A stretch of 28,165 nt of DNA from SIG452 sp045541975 (lineage in GTDB: Bacteria > Bacillota > Clostridia > UMGS1840). Below, piece after piece: positions 8,081 through 16,341 of the stretch. Location: assembly GCA_045541975.1 (NCBI GenBank), contig JAZQKB010000024.1, positions 1 through 28,165 on the forward strand, written 5' to 3'. Under the pieces are notes generated by a model. It did no database searches. It was given only the letters and a program-made list of their open reading frames with translations, and was not told the origin of the DNA. The stretch's first letter is position 1. Every line of letters begins with the position of its first letter. Made by a program: the position numbers and the translations under genes.

Positions 8081-9166
8081 TCAAATTTTCATCACATTTG
8101 CAGAAAGATATTTTTTAACCATCATGGCAACTTTAAAGATGATGGCATCATCAAATTCTCTTAAATCCAGACCGGTCAGTTTTTGAATCTTATCCAGTCT
8201 GTATACCAAAGTGTTTCTGTGAATGAAAAGCTTTCTGGAGGTTTCGGAAATGTTTAAGCTGTTGTTGAAGAATTTCTGAATCGTCATCAAGGTTTCAGCA
8301 TCCAGTTTGTCGATGGAATCTTTTTTGAACACTTCATCCAAGAACATCTGGCAAAGCTTCACCGGAAGCTGATAAATCAGGCGACCAATGCCTAAAGATT
8401 CGTAGTTTAAAATTTCCTTGTCCGCATCAAATACACGACCGATTTCAAGTGCTACCTGCGCTTCCCGGTATGAAGCAGCAACATCACGTAATGTTGGAGC
8501 AACAGAACCGATGCCAACACAAATATTAATCATCGCTTCCGAACGGACAGTGTCGATAAGGGAACCAACCAGTGTTTCCTGTTTTTTCGTGGAACGTTCC
8601 CCTTCGGATATTTCAGAGATAACAGCAATATTCTTTTCGTCCAAAGGAATTACGAATTGCTTTCCTTTTTCCGGGAACATACCGGTTAAAATTTCAACCA
8701 CATTCCCCTCATCCTGAACAGGAAGATTAACCAGATATACGCTTCTGGGGACTTCATAAGAAAGCTTCAATTCTTTGGAACGTGCATACACTTCACCGGG
8801 TAACACGCTATCTAACAGAATATTTTTTAAAAAGTTGCCGGCATCATATTTGTCTTCATAAAAGTGTTTAATATTGGAAAAAGTTGCAGCCAGCATCTGC
8901 GCATATTTTTTTGCCATATCGGAATCAGATTCCACATAGATACAAAATTCCAGTTTGGAACGCACAAAGATGGGTTTATAAGTAATCCCTGCCTCCACAA
9001 CAACGGAACCGTCATTTAAAAGCTCCAGGTCAATGGGATAATATTTTCCCACACTCATATTGTTGGAACATGCAATTGCAATGCTGTTTTCGTCCAGCAC
9101 ACCAAACGGATATTCCACAATTCCTACAAACTGATATACAGCACTTTGAAAATGTTTATGAATCAT
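8081..9166 (-). CDS. PucR/CdaR-family helix-turn-helix regulator
   Basis: A 361-aa cytoplasmic protein. The C-terminal about 60 residues match the PucR-type HTH (LNISETSRKLFIHRNTLVYR followed by LDKIQKLTGLDLREFDDA). The central region (about 110-265) looks like the GGDEF-like sensor domain of CdaR proteins, including RDVAASYREAQVALEIGR. The N-terminal about 100 residues are not assignable. GGGTGG precedes the ATG. It is the first gene of the ftsE-ftsX-hydrolase unit and has its own promoter. Family members usually respond to small metabolites such as sugar diacids or purine derivatives, but no cognate metabolic genes are nearby, so the ligand is unknown. It may control its own operon; that is inference from position. 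Confidence 0.85.
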   Translation of the reverse strand: MIHKHFQSAVYQFVGIVEYPFGVLDENSIAIACSNNMSVGKYYPIDLELLNDGSVVVEAGITYKPIFVRSKLEFCIYVESDSDMAKKYAQMLAATFSNIKHFYEDKYDAGNFLKNILLDSVLPGEVYARSKELKLSYEVPRSVYLVNLPVQDEGNVVEILTGMFPEKGKQFVIPLDEKNIAVISEISEGERSTKKQETLVGSLIDTVRSEAMINICVGIGSVAPTLRDVAASYREAQVALEIGRVFDADKEILNYESLGIGRLIYQLPVKLCQMFLDEVFKKDSIDKLDAETLMTIQKFFNNSLNISETSRKLFIHRNTLVYRLDKIQKLTGLDLREFDDAIIFKVAMMVKKYLSANVMKI

Positions 9167-9247
9167 AATTAAACCACCCTATCTCTTCTATGCATAAATT
9201 CTGAAATATACAAAAAATGCATATCATTTTCAAAAATATTATATACT

Positions 9248-9276
9248 ATCATAACATAAAAATGTAAAAAATTCAA
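9248..9276 (-). promoter_or_regulatory. sigma-A-type promoter of the regulator-ftsEX operon
   Basis: Minus strand TTGAAT (9271-9276), 17 nt and TATGAT (9248-9253). A second overlapping TATAAT lies at 9238-9243 and could pair with TTTACA (9263-9268) at a less favourable 19-nt spacing. Confidence 0.65.
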
Positions 9277-9301
9277 GTTTTTTTTGCATATATTTGCAAA
9301 A

Positions 9302-9970
9302 TTACAGATATTTTTTCAATTCAATGATTATTTCCTCTAAATCCATGGTGTCGGTTGCACCCAAGCGAGCCTTCAAAATTGCCTGTAAACGGTTATATTC
9401 CTTCGTGAGATACTGTTTCGTTAAATCGTCTTTTTTTTCTAAAATTCGTCTACCAAAAAGATAACTCATTTCATCCCGGTATTGTTCTTCCCCGCTACAA
9501 ACAGACATCGAAACATAGAATCTTCTATCCTCCAGTGCAATCCGTTCTTCAAGAATCTGAAATCCGTTTTCTGCCAAAAAGCGCCTTAACAGCGGAATTT
9601 CACTTTGCGGTTGCAACACCATATAATCGACACGACGTGCAATTGCTAAGCTGTTTTGTAAAATCTGCGCAATCAGACGACCACCCATTCCGCAAATGGA
9701 CACCACATCAAACTCTTTGTCGGAAAGCTCTTTTAGTCCATCACTTTTTACAGTTTGAATCAAGTCTTTCATGTGAAAAGCAGCAATGTTTTTTGCAGCA
9801 GTTTTTAACGGTCCGTCACGCAGATCACAGGCATATGCTCTTTTGATTTTTTGTTGCTGAATCAGATAAATCGGAAGATACCCATGATCACATCCGATAT
9901 CACAGAGAATCTCTGCTTTTTCGATCATATCCGCAACAGTCTTCAAACGATTGGTAATTGGAATCTGCAT
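9302..9970 (-). CDS. trmK: tRNA (adenine(22)-N(1))-methyltransferase
   Basis: SAM-dependent enzyme that methylates N1 of A22 in the D-arm region of bacterial tRNAs. Of 222 aa, the N-terminal part is a Rossmann methyltransferase: RLKTVADMI then ILCDIGCDHGYLPIYL (SAM-binding motif I), ACDLRDGPLKTAAKNI, DVVSICGMGGRLI and VLQPQSEIPLLRRFL, all typical of the TrmK/YqfN family. A helical C-terminal domain follows. The frame is open to 10030, but the codon there lies inside the -35 element, so translation must begin later. The ATG at 9970 has GGAG about 9 nt upstream. In Bacillus trmK lies near sigA; here it stands alone, without a recognisable terminator before the next unit. Confidence 0.92.
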   Translation of the reverse strand: MQIPITNRLKTVADMIEKAEILCDIGCDHGYLPIYLIQQQKIKRAYACDLRDGPLKTAAKNIAAFHMKDLIQTVKSDGLKELSDKEFDVVSICGMGGRLIAQILQNSLAIARRVDYMVLQPQSEIPLLRRFLAENGFQILEERIALEDRRFYVSMSVCSGEEQYRDEMSYLFGRRILEKKDDLTKQYLTKEYNRLQAILKARLGATDTMDLEEIIIELKKYL

Positions 9971-10001
9971 AGAGTTGTTCTCCAAATTTTTTATTTGTTT
10001 T

Positions 10002-10030
10002 ATTATATCACATCTGCGTTTTTTTGTCAA
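10002..10030 (-). promoter_or_regulatory. consensus sigma-A promoter of trmK
   Basis: TTGACA (10025-10030), exactly 17 nt and TATAAT (10002-10007) on the minus strand: both hexamers are perfect. It lies about 32 nt before the trmK start. Confidence 0.9.
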
Positions 10031-10086
10031 ATTTTTAAAAAAAATGAAGTTTTATACCTAAAATTTATAAAAATGCAAAATTATGG

Positions 10087-10115
10087 TTGATTTTTCAAAA
10101 AGAATATGCTAAAAT
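10087..10115 (+). promoter_or_regulatory. sigma-A-type promoter of the amino-acid ABC operon
   Basis: TTGATT (10087-10092), 17 nt and TAAAAT (10110-10115), about 53 nt before the substrate-binding protein start. It is divergent from the trmK promoter, about 57 nt away. No T-box or riboswitch is apparent in the short leader. Confidence 0.7.
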
Positions 10116-10168
10116 AATTAAGCGTATTATGTAAAATAAAATTATGTATGCAAAAGGAGATTTTCATT

Positions 10169-10948
10169 ATGAAAAAAATGATGCAACTTCTGGCTCTGGT
10201 ACTGAGTATGTTATTACTCTTCACCGGATGTCAGCCCGCTACCACCGAACCCGCAACTTCTGAAAAAGAAGAAAAATTGGTTATCGGTTACACCATTTAT
10301 GAACCCATGAACTATCTGGATGATGCTGGCGAATTAACCGGTTTTGATACCGAATTTGCGAAAGCAGTTTGCGAAAAACTGGGTATGACTCCCGAATTTG
10401 TGGAAATCAACTGGGATACCAAGTTCGTTACCTTAGATGCTGATCAGATTGACTGTATCTGGAACGGTATGACCATTTCTGACGAAGTAAAAACCAACTG
10501 TCTGGTATCCAAAGCATACGTTAAAAATGCTCAGGTTGTTGTAATGGCAAACGATAAAATTGACCAGTACACTACCGTTGAAAGCTTAAACGGTTTAAAA
10601 TTTGCTGCAGAAGCAGGTTCTGCAGGTGAACAGGCAATCAAAGATAACGGTCTGGATGCAAACTACACCCCTGTTGCAGCACAGACTGATGCTTTAATGG
10701 CTGTTGCAGCTGGTCAGGCTGACGCTTGTGTTATCGACATCACCATGGCAAAAGCTTCCACCGCTCCCGGCACCAGCTATGAAGGTTACACCTATGGTGT
10801 TGAACTGACTACCGAAGAATATGGTATTGGTTTCAGACTGACTGACACCGAACTGCAGGAAGCAGTAAACAATGCTATTGACGAATTATATGCTGACGGT
10901 ACTTTAACCGCTTTAGCAGAAGAATACGAACTGAACTTAGCGTTCTAA
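10169..10948 (+). CDS. amino-acid ABC transporter substrate-binding lipoprotein (family 3)
   Basis: Extracellular solute receptor of a polar amino-acid importer, 260 aa. A lipoprotein signal (MKKMMQLLALVLSMLLLFTGC) predicts lipid attachment at Cys21, followed by a Thr/Pro/Glu-rich linker. The SBP family 3 fold is shown by LVIGYTIYEPMNYLDDAGEL, GFDTEFAKAVCEKLG, IDCIWNGMTIS, AAEAGSAGEQAI and the C-terminal EYGIGFRLTDTEL. AGGAG lies about 9 nt before the ATG at 10169; an earlier in-frame ATG at 10148 would add seven residues ahead of the signal and lacks a site. Permease and ATPase follow. The substrate cannot be read from sequence; His, Gln, Glu and cystine are typical for the family. Confidence 0.92.
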   Translation: MKKMMQLLALVLSMLLLFTGCQPATTEPATSEKEEKLVIGYTIYEPMNYLDDAGELTGFDTEFAKAVCEKLGMTPEFVEINWDTKFVTLDADQIDCIWNGMTISDEVKTNCLVSKAYVKNAQVVVMANDKIDQYTTVESLNGLKFAAEAGSAGEQAIKDNGLDANYTPVAAQTDALMAVAAGQADACVIDITMAKASTAPGTSYEGYTYGVELTTEEYGIGFRLTDTELQEAVNNAIDELYADGTLTALAEEYELNLAF

Positions 10949-10969
10949 TTTTTACATAAAAATATGAAG

Positions 10970-11016
10970 AGGGTTGTGGCAAAATGAAGCGATTCTTTTT
11001 TGAAACAACCCTTTTT
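10970..11016 (+). terminator. intra-operon terminator-like hairpin after the binding protein
   Basis: AGGGTTGT (10970-10977) pairs with ACAACCCT (11005-11012), followed by a U run to 11016. Inside the loop a second AAAA/TTTT and GAA-GCGA-TTC stem can form. Such hairpins often cause partial termination or protect the upstream message, giving more binding protein than permease. Confidence 0.7.
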
Positions 11017-11034
11017 ATCACGTAAGAGGTCTTT

Positions 11035-11682
11035 ATGCAACTTTTCATGAAAGTTACATTCAGCCTTTTGGAAGGCTTTGTAACAACACTTAAAATATTC
11101 GGTTTAACATTAATTATGGCTCTGCCATTGGGACTGATTATTTCCTTTGGTTCCATGAGTAAGCTGAAAATAATTAAATATCCTATTAAAACACTGATCT
11201 GGATTATTCGCGGGACTCCTCTGATGTTGCAACTGATTGCATTTGGATTCGGTCCCGGATTAATGGGAGTAAAAGGAATCAACCTATTCTCTGCGGTAAT
11301 TTTTGCATTTGTATTAAACTACTCTTGCTATTTTTCTGAAATTTTCCGTGGAAGCATTGAAAGTATTCCCAAAGGTCAATATGAAGCAGGTGCCGTTCTC
11401 GGACTCACCAAACGGCAAGTATTTTTCAAAATCATTCTGATGCAGGTAGTAAAAAGAATTATTGCTCCCATGAGTAACGAATTTTTAACGTTGGTAAAAG
11501 ATACCTCTCTTGCAAACACCATCATGATTTATGAAATTACCTGGAATGCAAAACGAATGATGAACAGCGAACATATTTTATGGCCCCTGTTCTATTCCGG
11601 AGCATTCTATCTTGCCTTCTGCGGCATTTTAACTCTTATTTTCGGATATATCGAAAAGAAACTCAGCTACTATAAAGTATAA
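11035..11682 (+). CDS. amino-acid ABC transporter permease (HisM/GlnP type)
   Basis: Inner-membrane subunit, 215 aa, with about five hydrophobic segments (roughly 15-40, 48-72, 80-105, 150-170, 185-207). The RGTPLMLQL motif at about 60-68 is the usual N-terminal signature of polar amino-acid permeases. The cytoplasmic EAA loop, which docks on the ATPase, reads EIFRGSIESIPKGQYEAGAV and continues LGLTKRQ. AGAGG precedes the ATG by about 6 nt. It follows the binding-protein gene after an 86-nt gap containing a hairpin, and the ATPase begins 14 nt later. A single permease gene implies a homodimer. Confidence 0.93.
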   Translation: MQLFMKVTFSLLEGFVTTLKIFGLTLIMALPLGLIISFGSMSKLKIIKYPIKTLIWIIRGTPLMLQLIAFGFGPGLMGVKGINLFSAVIFAFVLNYSCYFSEIFRGSIESIPKGQYEAGAVLGLTKRQVFFKIILMQVVKRIIAPMSNEFLTLVKDTSLANTIMIYEITWNAKRMMNSEHILWPLFYSGAFYLAFCGILTLIFGYIEKKLSYYKV

Positions 11683-11696
11683 AAGGTAGGTCCCCT

Positions 11697-12443
11697 ATGT
11701 TAGAAGTAACCAATCTTGTAAAAAGCTTCGGAAAAACAGAGGTTTTAAAAGGTGTCAGTTTTTCCATCAAAAAAGGTGAAGTTCTCTCCATCATCGGCTC
11801 TTCCGGTGGCGGAAAAACCACGTTGCTGCGTTGCCTGAACTTTTTGGAATTTGCAGAAAGCGGGACAATTTCTGTCAACGGAAAAGTGATATATGACGGG
11901 CAACAAAAAGATAAAATGAACGAGCAGTACATCCGTAGCATGCGTCTTCATTTTGGATTGGTATTCCAGTCCTTCAATCTGTTCCCGCAATATACTGTGT
12001 TAAAAAACATCACCTTAGCACCTACTCTTCTAAAAGTGGATACTCCCGAAAATATTGAAAAGAAAGCATTGGATCTGATTGAAAAAGTTGGACTTTCCTC
12101 GAAAATCAACAGCTATCCCTGTGAGCTTTCCGGCGGTCAGCAACAACGCGTTGCAATTGCAAGAGCCTTGGCATTAAATCCCGACATTTTATGTTTTGAT
12201 GAACCCACCTCTGCACTGGACCCCGAGCTGACAGGAGAAGTTTTGAAGGTAATCAAACGACTTGCCGACCAAAAAACCACCATGGTAATTGTTACTCACG
12301 AAATGTCTTTTGCAAGAGATGTTTCTGATAAAGTTATTTTTATTGATAACGGTGTTATCGTGGAACAAGGGACTCCGGAAGAAGTTTTTGATCATCCGAA
12401 AAGTGATCGTCTGCATGCTTTTTTACAAAGTTACCATACTTAA
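11697..12443 (+). CDS. amino-acid ABC transporter ATP-binding protein (GlnQ/HisP type)
   Basis: Cytoplasmic ATPase (248 aa) energising the importer. Walker A GSSGGGKTT (about 34-42), Q-loop LVFQSFNLFPQYTVL, signature LSGGQQQRVAIARAL, Walker B ILCFDEPTSALDPE and the H-loop IVTHEMSFARDV are all intact. The FNLFPQYTVLKN phrase is characteristic of the polar amino-acid subfamily. AGGTAGG precedes the ATG at 11697. A strong terminator follows 8 nt after the stop, ending the operon. Confidence 0.95.
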   Translation: MLEVTNLVKSFGKTEVLKGVSFSIKKGEVLSIIGSSGGGKTTLLRCLNFLEFAESGTISVNGKVIYDGQQKDKMNEQYIRSMRLHFGLVFQSFNLFPQYTVLKNITLAPTLLKVDTPENIEKKALDLIEKVGLSSKINSYPCELSGGQQQRVAIARALALNPDILCFDEPTSALDPELTGEVLKVIKRLADQKTTMVIVTHEMSFARDVSDKVIFIDNGVIVEQGTPEEVFDHPKSDRLHAFLQSYHT

Positions 12444-12451
12444 TATGAAAC

Positions 12452-12482
12452 AAAAAAGGATATACCGGGTATATCCTTTTTT
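12452..12482 (+). terminator. terminator of the amino-acid ABC operon
   Basis: Near-perfect inverted repeat: about 13-15 bp of stem around a CCGGG centre, with six A on the left and six T on the right, so it can act in both directions. Confidence 0.92.
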
Positions 12483-12520
12483 CATCCAATTACTAATACT
12501 AGAAAAGGACCTTCTTGTTT

Positions 12521-13198
12521 ATGGAACAAAGAAAACAAATCATCCACAACATCTTAGATAACATGAAATATGCTATCTTTGATCTGGACGGAACATTGCT
12601 GGATTCGATGCCAATTTGGGTCAATTTAGGACAAACCGTTTTGAATCCGATGGGCATTTATCCGGATGAAGATCTGGATAAGAAATTCAAAACCATGACA
12701 TTGGATCAATCTTCCCGATATATCAAAGAGCATTTCCCTATTGATATCAGTGCAGAAGAATTATTCAATGTCTTTACCGATACGGTGCGTAAAGGCTATG
12801 CGGAAGAAGCCCCCTTAAAACCCTATGTAATGGATTTTATAAAACTGTTACATACTAAAAATATTCCGATGTGTGTTGCAACAGCATCCGAGCGGCATTT
12901 GACCGAATCCGCCTTAGAACGAACCGGCGCACTCCCCTACTTTCAGTTTGTTATGACCTGCTCCGACATCGGTAAAACAAAAGAAACTCCTGATATTTAT
13001 CTGGAAGCAATGAAAAAGCTGGGCGGCAATCTCAGTAATACCGTTGTGTTTGAAGATGCATACTTTTCTGTGGTTTCAGCCAAAAGCGGTGGATTTTCGG
13101 TTGTTGCTCTGTTTGACGACTGTGCGAAAAAGGATTCCAAAATGATCCAGAAGGCAGCAGATCTTTACCTGGACTCTTTTCTAGAAATGTTAGAATAA
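12521..13198 (+). CDS. HAD-superfamily hydrolase (beta-phosphoglucomutase-like subfamily)
   Basis: Cytoplasmic phosphatase or phosphomutase, about 225 aa. HAD motif I is IFDLDGTLLDS with the nucleophilic Asp and the acid/base Asp two residues on; motif II lies in CVATASE; a Lys-containing motif III in GKTKETPDIY; motif IV is VVFEDAYFSVVSAKSGG. The helical cap is inserted after motif I. The start is uncertain: TTG at 12515 (5 nt from AAAGGA), ATG at 12521 (11 nt) or ATG at 12563 directly before motif I but without a ribosome binding site; 12521 is used. The substrate is unknown. I see no clear promoter between the upstream terminator and the gene. Confidence 0.85.
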   Translation: MEQRKQIIHNILDNMKYAIFDLDGTLLDSMPIWVNLGQTVLNPMGIYPDEDLDKKFKTMTLDQSSRYIKEHFPIDISAEELFNVFTDTVRKGYAEEAPLKPYVMDFIKLLHTKNIPMCVATASERHLTESALERTGALPYFQFVMTCSDIGKTKETPDIYLEAMKKLGGNLSNTVVFEDAYFSVVSAKSGGFSVVALFDDCAKKDSKMIQKAADLYLDSFLEMLE

Positions 13199-13214
13199 AC
13201 AAGTTTAATGGTAT

Positions 13215-13252
13215 AAAAAAACGGTGAATCTAAATTAGATTCACCGTTTTTT
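13215..13252. terminator. bidirectional terminator between HAD and SLH genes
   Basis: Near-perfect inverted repeat with about 18 bp arms (core ACGGTGAATCTAA), A tract on one side and T tract on the other. It lies between two convergent genes and serves both. Confidence 0.93.
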
Positions 13253-13262
13253 GTGGAATCAA

Positions 13263-15059
13263 TTATTTGGTAATAACAATGGTTTGTGCTTCAAATGCAC
13301 CGTTGGATAATACGCCGATACAAACAACGTTATCGCCTGCTCTGATATCCTTAATGGATTTAGAAAGTGCACTGGTAGTAGCGTTATTATCAATAATTTT
13401 GGTCTTAGTGGAGCTTACATAAACGCTGGTGGTAACTCCATCTGCATCAGTAACGAAAACCAGATTTGCAGTGGTATTTACAGATTGAACAGTACCGGTT
13501 ACATTAGCGTTCTGAGCCTGGGTGGAAACTTCAACTTTGGAAACGGTTGCACCGTCTAAGGTAACTTTAGCAAACTGACCCAATCTTAAATCATAAATGG
13601 TTTTCACATCACCAAACACATAGAACTTAGTGTCTTTACCAATGCTAAAAGTGTTGGGTGTGTTACCGTTCATTAAAGTGATTTTGGGATCAGCAGAAAT
13701 CACGATTTCAGAAACAGTACCGGAAGTGGATTTAATTTCAGAAAATGCTGCAATTTCTACGATGCGGTTGTATTTTAGGGTAACATCGGAAAGCTTGTCT
13801 CCAACCCCCAAAGCAGAAAATTCAACCTTTGTACCGTTCTTTTTAATCACTGCATCAGAACTAATGGTGTATGCTTCCACATTACCTGTGGTGTTTCTTA
13901 ATTTCAGAACTACATGAGTATCTTCAATCAGAATATCGGAAATGGTAACATCGGAAATTTTATCGGATGCATCGGAAATAGTCAGATTAACAATTTTGTT
14001 GTACTGATTCAAGTCTAAAACAGCATAGTCACCGCTTCTTACATGAGCCAGAGTTCCATCGGAACCGTTTACTAAAATTTTAGATTTACCGGAAAGTTCG
14101 TAGGTAATAATTTCACCGGTATCAGGATTTTTCAACTGCAGAGAACTCTGAGCGGTGTTAACGCTTTTTACTTCCCCATCAACAGTATCGGTGATTTCAG
14201 GTAAATCAAAGAAGGTATCTACTGCTACGATTTCATTATCAACCATTTTCACCACTGCGTGAGAGCCAGCAAATAAATCCTTCGGTTCAATTTCAACGCC
14301 ACGGTTTCTGATTAAAACATTTTCAGTGATATCATAAGTATTGGTTACTACAAAAATTGTGGCAGTGTTGTCACTAACATTTACGCTGTCAACAGTACCT
14401 TTGGTAATGGTGATATCAATAGTATCCATCATACGGTACAGCAGAGTTGCCATCTGCGCACGGGTAACAGTTGATTTGGGAGAGAAATTGTTGTCACCGG
14501 TACCGTTCATCAGTTCCTGGTCTCTTACGTAATAAACTGCTTTTCTGAAGTCTTCAGAAATTTCTGCATCATCTGCAAAAGTGTTTAATACAACAGAAAT
14601 GGCATTCATTTCTTTTACGCCGTCAGCAGCTTTTGTGATATATAATGCCGCTTCTTCACGACTTAACGGAGCTTCCAATTTTGCAGATAAAATTTCATCC
14701 ACACTGAACACATCGCGGAAAATCAAATATGCCAATTCTTTTTTGTAAATCGTATCCAGTTCCGATAAATCGTCTGCATACACAGAGTAAATGCTGTTAA
14801 TATTATCAGTAACAGCGGTGGTGTTATATCCTAAAATTCTTGCGATTAAAAGCATTGCCTGCACTTTAGTTACACTTACGTCAGGAGCAAACGCAGTTTC
14901 GGAAATACCGTTAATAATTCCTTTGTCTGCCATATCATAAATGGCGTCATATGCCCAGCTATGACTTTCTTTCGTTACGTCTTTAAAGGATGCGCCAAAC
15001 GCCATGGTGCTTGCAAGAAGCATCACACAGAGAACAATTGATAAAACTTTTTTTATCAT
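13263..15059 (-). CDS. SLH-domain surface protein with five tandem beta-rich repeats
   Basis: Secreted 598-aa protein. A signal peptide (1-23, MIKKVLSIVLCVMLLASTMAFGA) is followed by S-layer-homology domains, which anchor proteins to pyruvylated secondary wall polymers. The first is clear (about 25-78: FKDV, AYDAIYDMADKGIINGI, FAPDVSVTKVQAM). The second (about 90-145) is degenerate. The third (about 160-212) is clear, with QELMNGTGDNNFSPKSTVTR. From 219 to 598 there are five diverged repeats of about 70-80 residues (about 219-285, 293-361, 368-440, 446-512, 520-598), several starting G-x-V-x-S/E-V/I and containing an R-x-G-D/Q turn. Low Cys content suits an extracellular beta-rich array. GGAGG precedes the ATG by about 10 nt. 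No clear own promoter is seen in the 58 nt after galE. Confidence 0.88.
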   Translation of the reverse strand: MIKKVLSIVLCVMLLASTMAFGASFKDVTKESHSWAYDAIYDMADKGIINGISETAFAPDVSVTKVQAMLLIARILGYNTTAVTDNINSIYSVYADDLSELDTIYKKELAYLIFRDVFSVDEILSAKLEAPLSREEAALYITKAADGVKEMNAISVVLNTFADDAEISEDFRKAVYYVRDQELMNGTGDNNFSPKSTVTRAQMATLLYRMMDTIDITITKGTVDSVNVSDNTATIFVVTNTYDITENVLIRNRGVEIEPKDLFAGSHAVVKMVDNEIVAVDTFFDLPEITDTVDGEVKSVNTAQSSLQLKNPDTGEIITYELSGKSKILVNGSDGTLAHVRSGDYAVLDLNQYNKIVNLTISDASDKISDVTISDILIEDTHVVLKLRNTTGNVEAYTISSDAVIKKNGTKVEFSALGVGDKLSDVTLKYNRIVEIAAFSEIKSTSGTVSEIVISADPKITLMNGNTPNTFSIGKDTKFYVFGDVKTIYDLRLGQFAKVTLDGATVSKVEVSTQAQNANVTGTVQSVNTTANLVFVTDADGVTTSVYVSSTKTKIIDNNATTSALSKSIKDIRAGDNVVCIGVLSNGAFEAQTIVITK

Positions 15060-15117
15060 GGTAATAATCCTCCAGAATATTTATAATTGATTTTTTAAAC
15101 AAATGAAAGGAAAGAAA

Positions 15118-16131
15118 TTAGGCTTCGTAGCCATTGGGATTCTGCTTTTGCCAGTTCCAAGCATCACGGCACATATCCACAATGTTTCTGGTTGCCTGCC
15201 AGCCAAGTTCTTCTCTTGCCTTGGTGGGATCCGCGTAACATGCTGCAATATCTCCGGGACGGCGGTCTGTAATTTTATAAGCAATTTTAATGTTGTTGGC
15301 TTCTTCAAATGCTTTGATAATATCTAAAACACTGTAGCCGGTGCCGGTGCCTAAGTTATGCACAAACACACCTTTTTTATCTTGAATATATTCAATTGCT
15401 TTTAAATGCCCCATAGATAAGTCCATAACGTGAATAAAATCTCTTACTCCGGTACCGTCATGGGTGTTGTAATCTCCGCCAAATACACTCAGTTCTTTTA
15501 ATTTACCGGATGCAACCTGAGTAATATACGGCATCAGATTGTTGGGAATGCCCTTGGGGTCTTCGCCAATTTTTCCGCTGTGATGAGCACCAATGGGATT
15601 GAAATAACGCAGTAATGAAATAGAGAAATCGTGATCAGATACATAAACATCGGATAAAATCTGCTCTAAGAACAGCTTGGTTCTGCCGTAAGGATTGGTT
15701 GCAGAATTGGGCATATCTTCTGTAATGGGAACTTTGTGAGGATCGCCATAAACAGTTGCAGAAGAAGAAAATACCAGTTTCTTCACATTATGCTTAATCA
15801 TAACCTCTAACAAAGTAAATGTTCCGGTCAGATTATTTTCATAATAGCGAAGCGGAATCGAAACAGATTCGCCAACCGCTTTCAATCCTGCAAAATGGAT
15901 AACAGAGGAAATATCGTGCTTGGTAAAGATTTCGTCTAATTTATCATAATCGTTGATATCGCATTCATAAAAATCAACAGTTTTGCCGGTAATTTCCATA
16001 ACTCTTTTCAAAGACTCAAAACAGCTATTGGAGAAGTTATCTACCACCACAACATCGTAGCCATTTTCCAAAAGAAGTAAAACTGTGTGGCTACCGATAT
16101 ATCCGGCGCCTCCTGTAACTAAAATTTTCAT
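15118..16131 (-). CDS. galE: UDP-glucose 4-epimerase
   Basis: Cytoplasmic NAD-dependent epimerase interconverting UDP-glucose and UDP-galactose (sometimes also the N-acetyl forms), feeding cell-surface glycans and galactose use. The 337-aa protein shows the NAD motif TGGAGYIGSHT at the N-terminus, VVVVDNFSNS, FAGLKAVGESV, SSSATVYG with the active-site Ser, YGRTK with catalytic Tyr and Lys, YFNPIGAH, and the C-terminal RRPGDIAACYADP and LGWQA. The frame is open to 16209, but the ATG at 16131 follows GGAGG by 7 nt and starts MKILVTGGAGYIG, so upstream codons are excluded. The SLH gene follows 58 nt downstream in the same direction and could share its transcript. Confidence 0.97.
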   Translation of the reverse strand: MKILVTGGAGYIGSHTVLLLLENGYDVVVVDNFSNSCFESLKRVMEITGKTVDFYECDINDYDKLDEIFTKHDISSVIHFAGLKAVGESVSIPLRYYENNLTGTFTLLEVMIKHNVKKLVFSSSATVYGDPHKVPITEDMPNSATNPYGRTKLFLEQILSDVYVSDHDFSISLLRYFNPIGAHHSGKIGEDPKGIPNNLMPYITQVASGKLKELSVFGGDYNTHDGTGVRDFIHVMDLSMGHLKAIEYIQDKKGVFVHNLGTGTGYSVLDIIKAFEEANNIKIAYKITDRRPGDIAACYADPTKAREELGWQATRNIVDMCRDAWNWQKQNPNGYEA

Positions 16132-16170
16132 AAGTACCTCCAAAATGTATGCATACTTTTTTACAACTTT

Positions 16171-16199
16171 ATTATAGCACCAACTTTGTAAAATGTAAA
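16171..16199 (-). promoter_or_regulatory. sigma-A promoter of galE
   Basis: Minus strand TTTACA (16194-16199), 17 nt and TATAAT (16171-16176), about 40 nt before the start codon. Confidence 0.8.
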
Positions 16200-16217
16200 T
16201 AAAAAACACAAAAAAAC

Positions 16218-16246
16218 TTTACTTTTTAATCAAATTGTTATATAAT
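16218..16246 (+). promoter_or_regulatory. sigma-A promoter of the flavoprotein-mltG operon
   Basis: TTTACT (16218-16223), 17 nt and TATAAT (16241-16246) on the plus strand, divergent from and about 19 nt beyond the galE -35. The roughly 90-nt leader to the TTG start has no recognised riboswitch. Confidence 0.75.
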
Positions 16247-16341
16247 TGAAACATAAGGTTATCCGGACAAACTTTCCCGGCATACCTATTATCAAAAAAC
16301 GAATTATTTTCCCTTGAAAATCAGAAAGGACGTTTTTTATT

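Noticed and set aside
10949..11034. Riboswitch or T-box in the amino-acid transporter region
   Set aside because: Gaps and leaders are too short and show none of the conserved elements; only the hairpin at 10970-11016 is supported.
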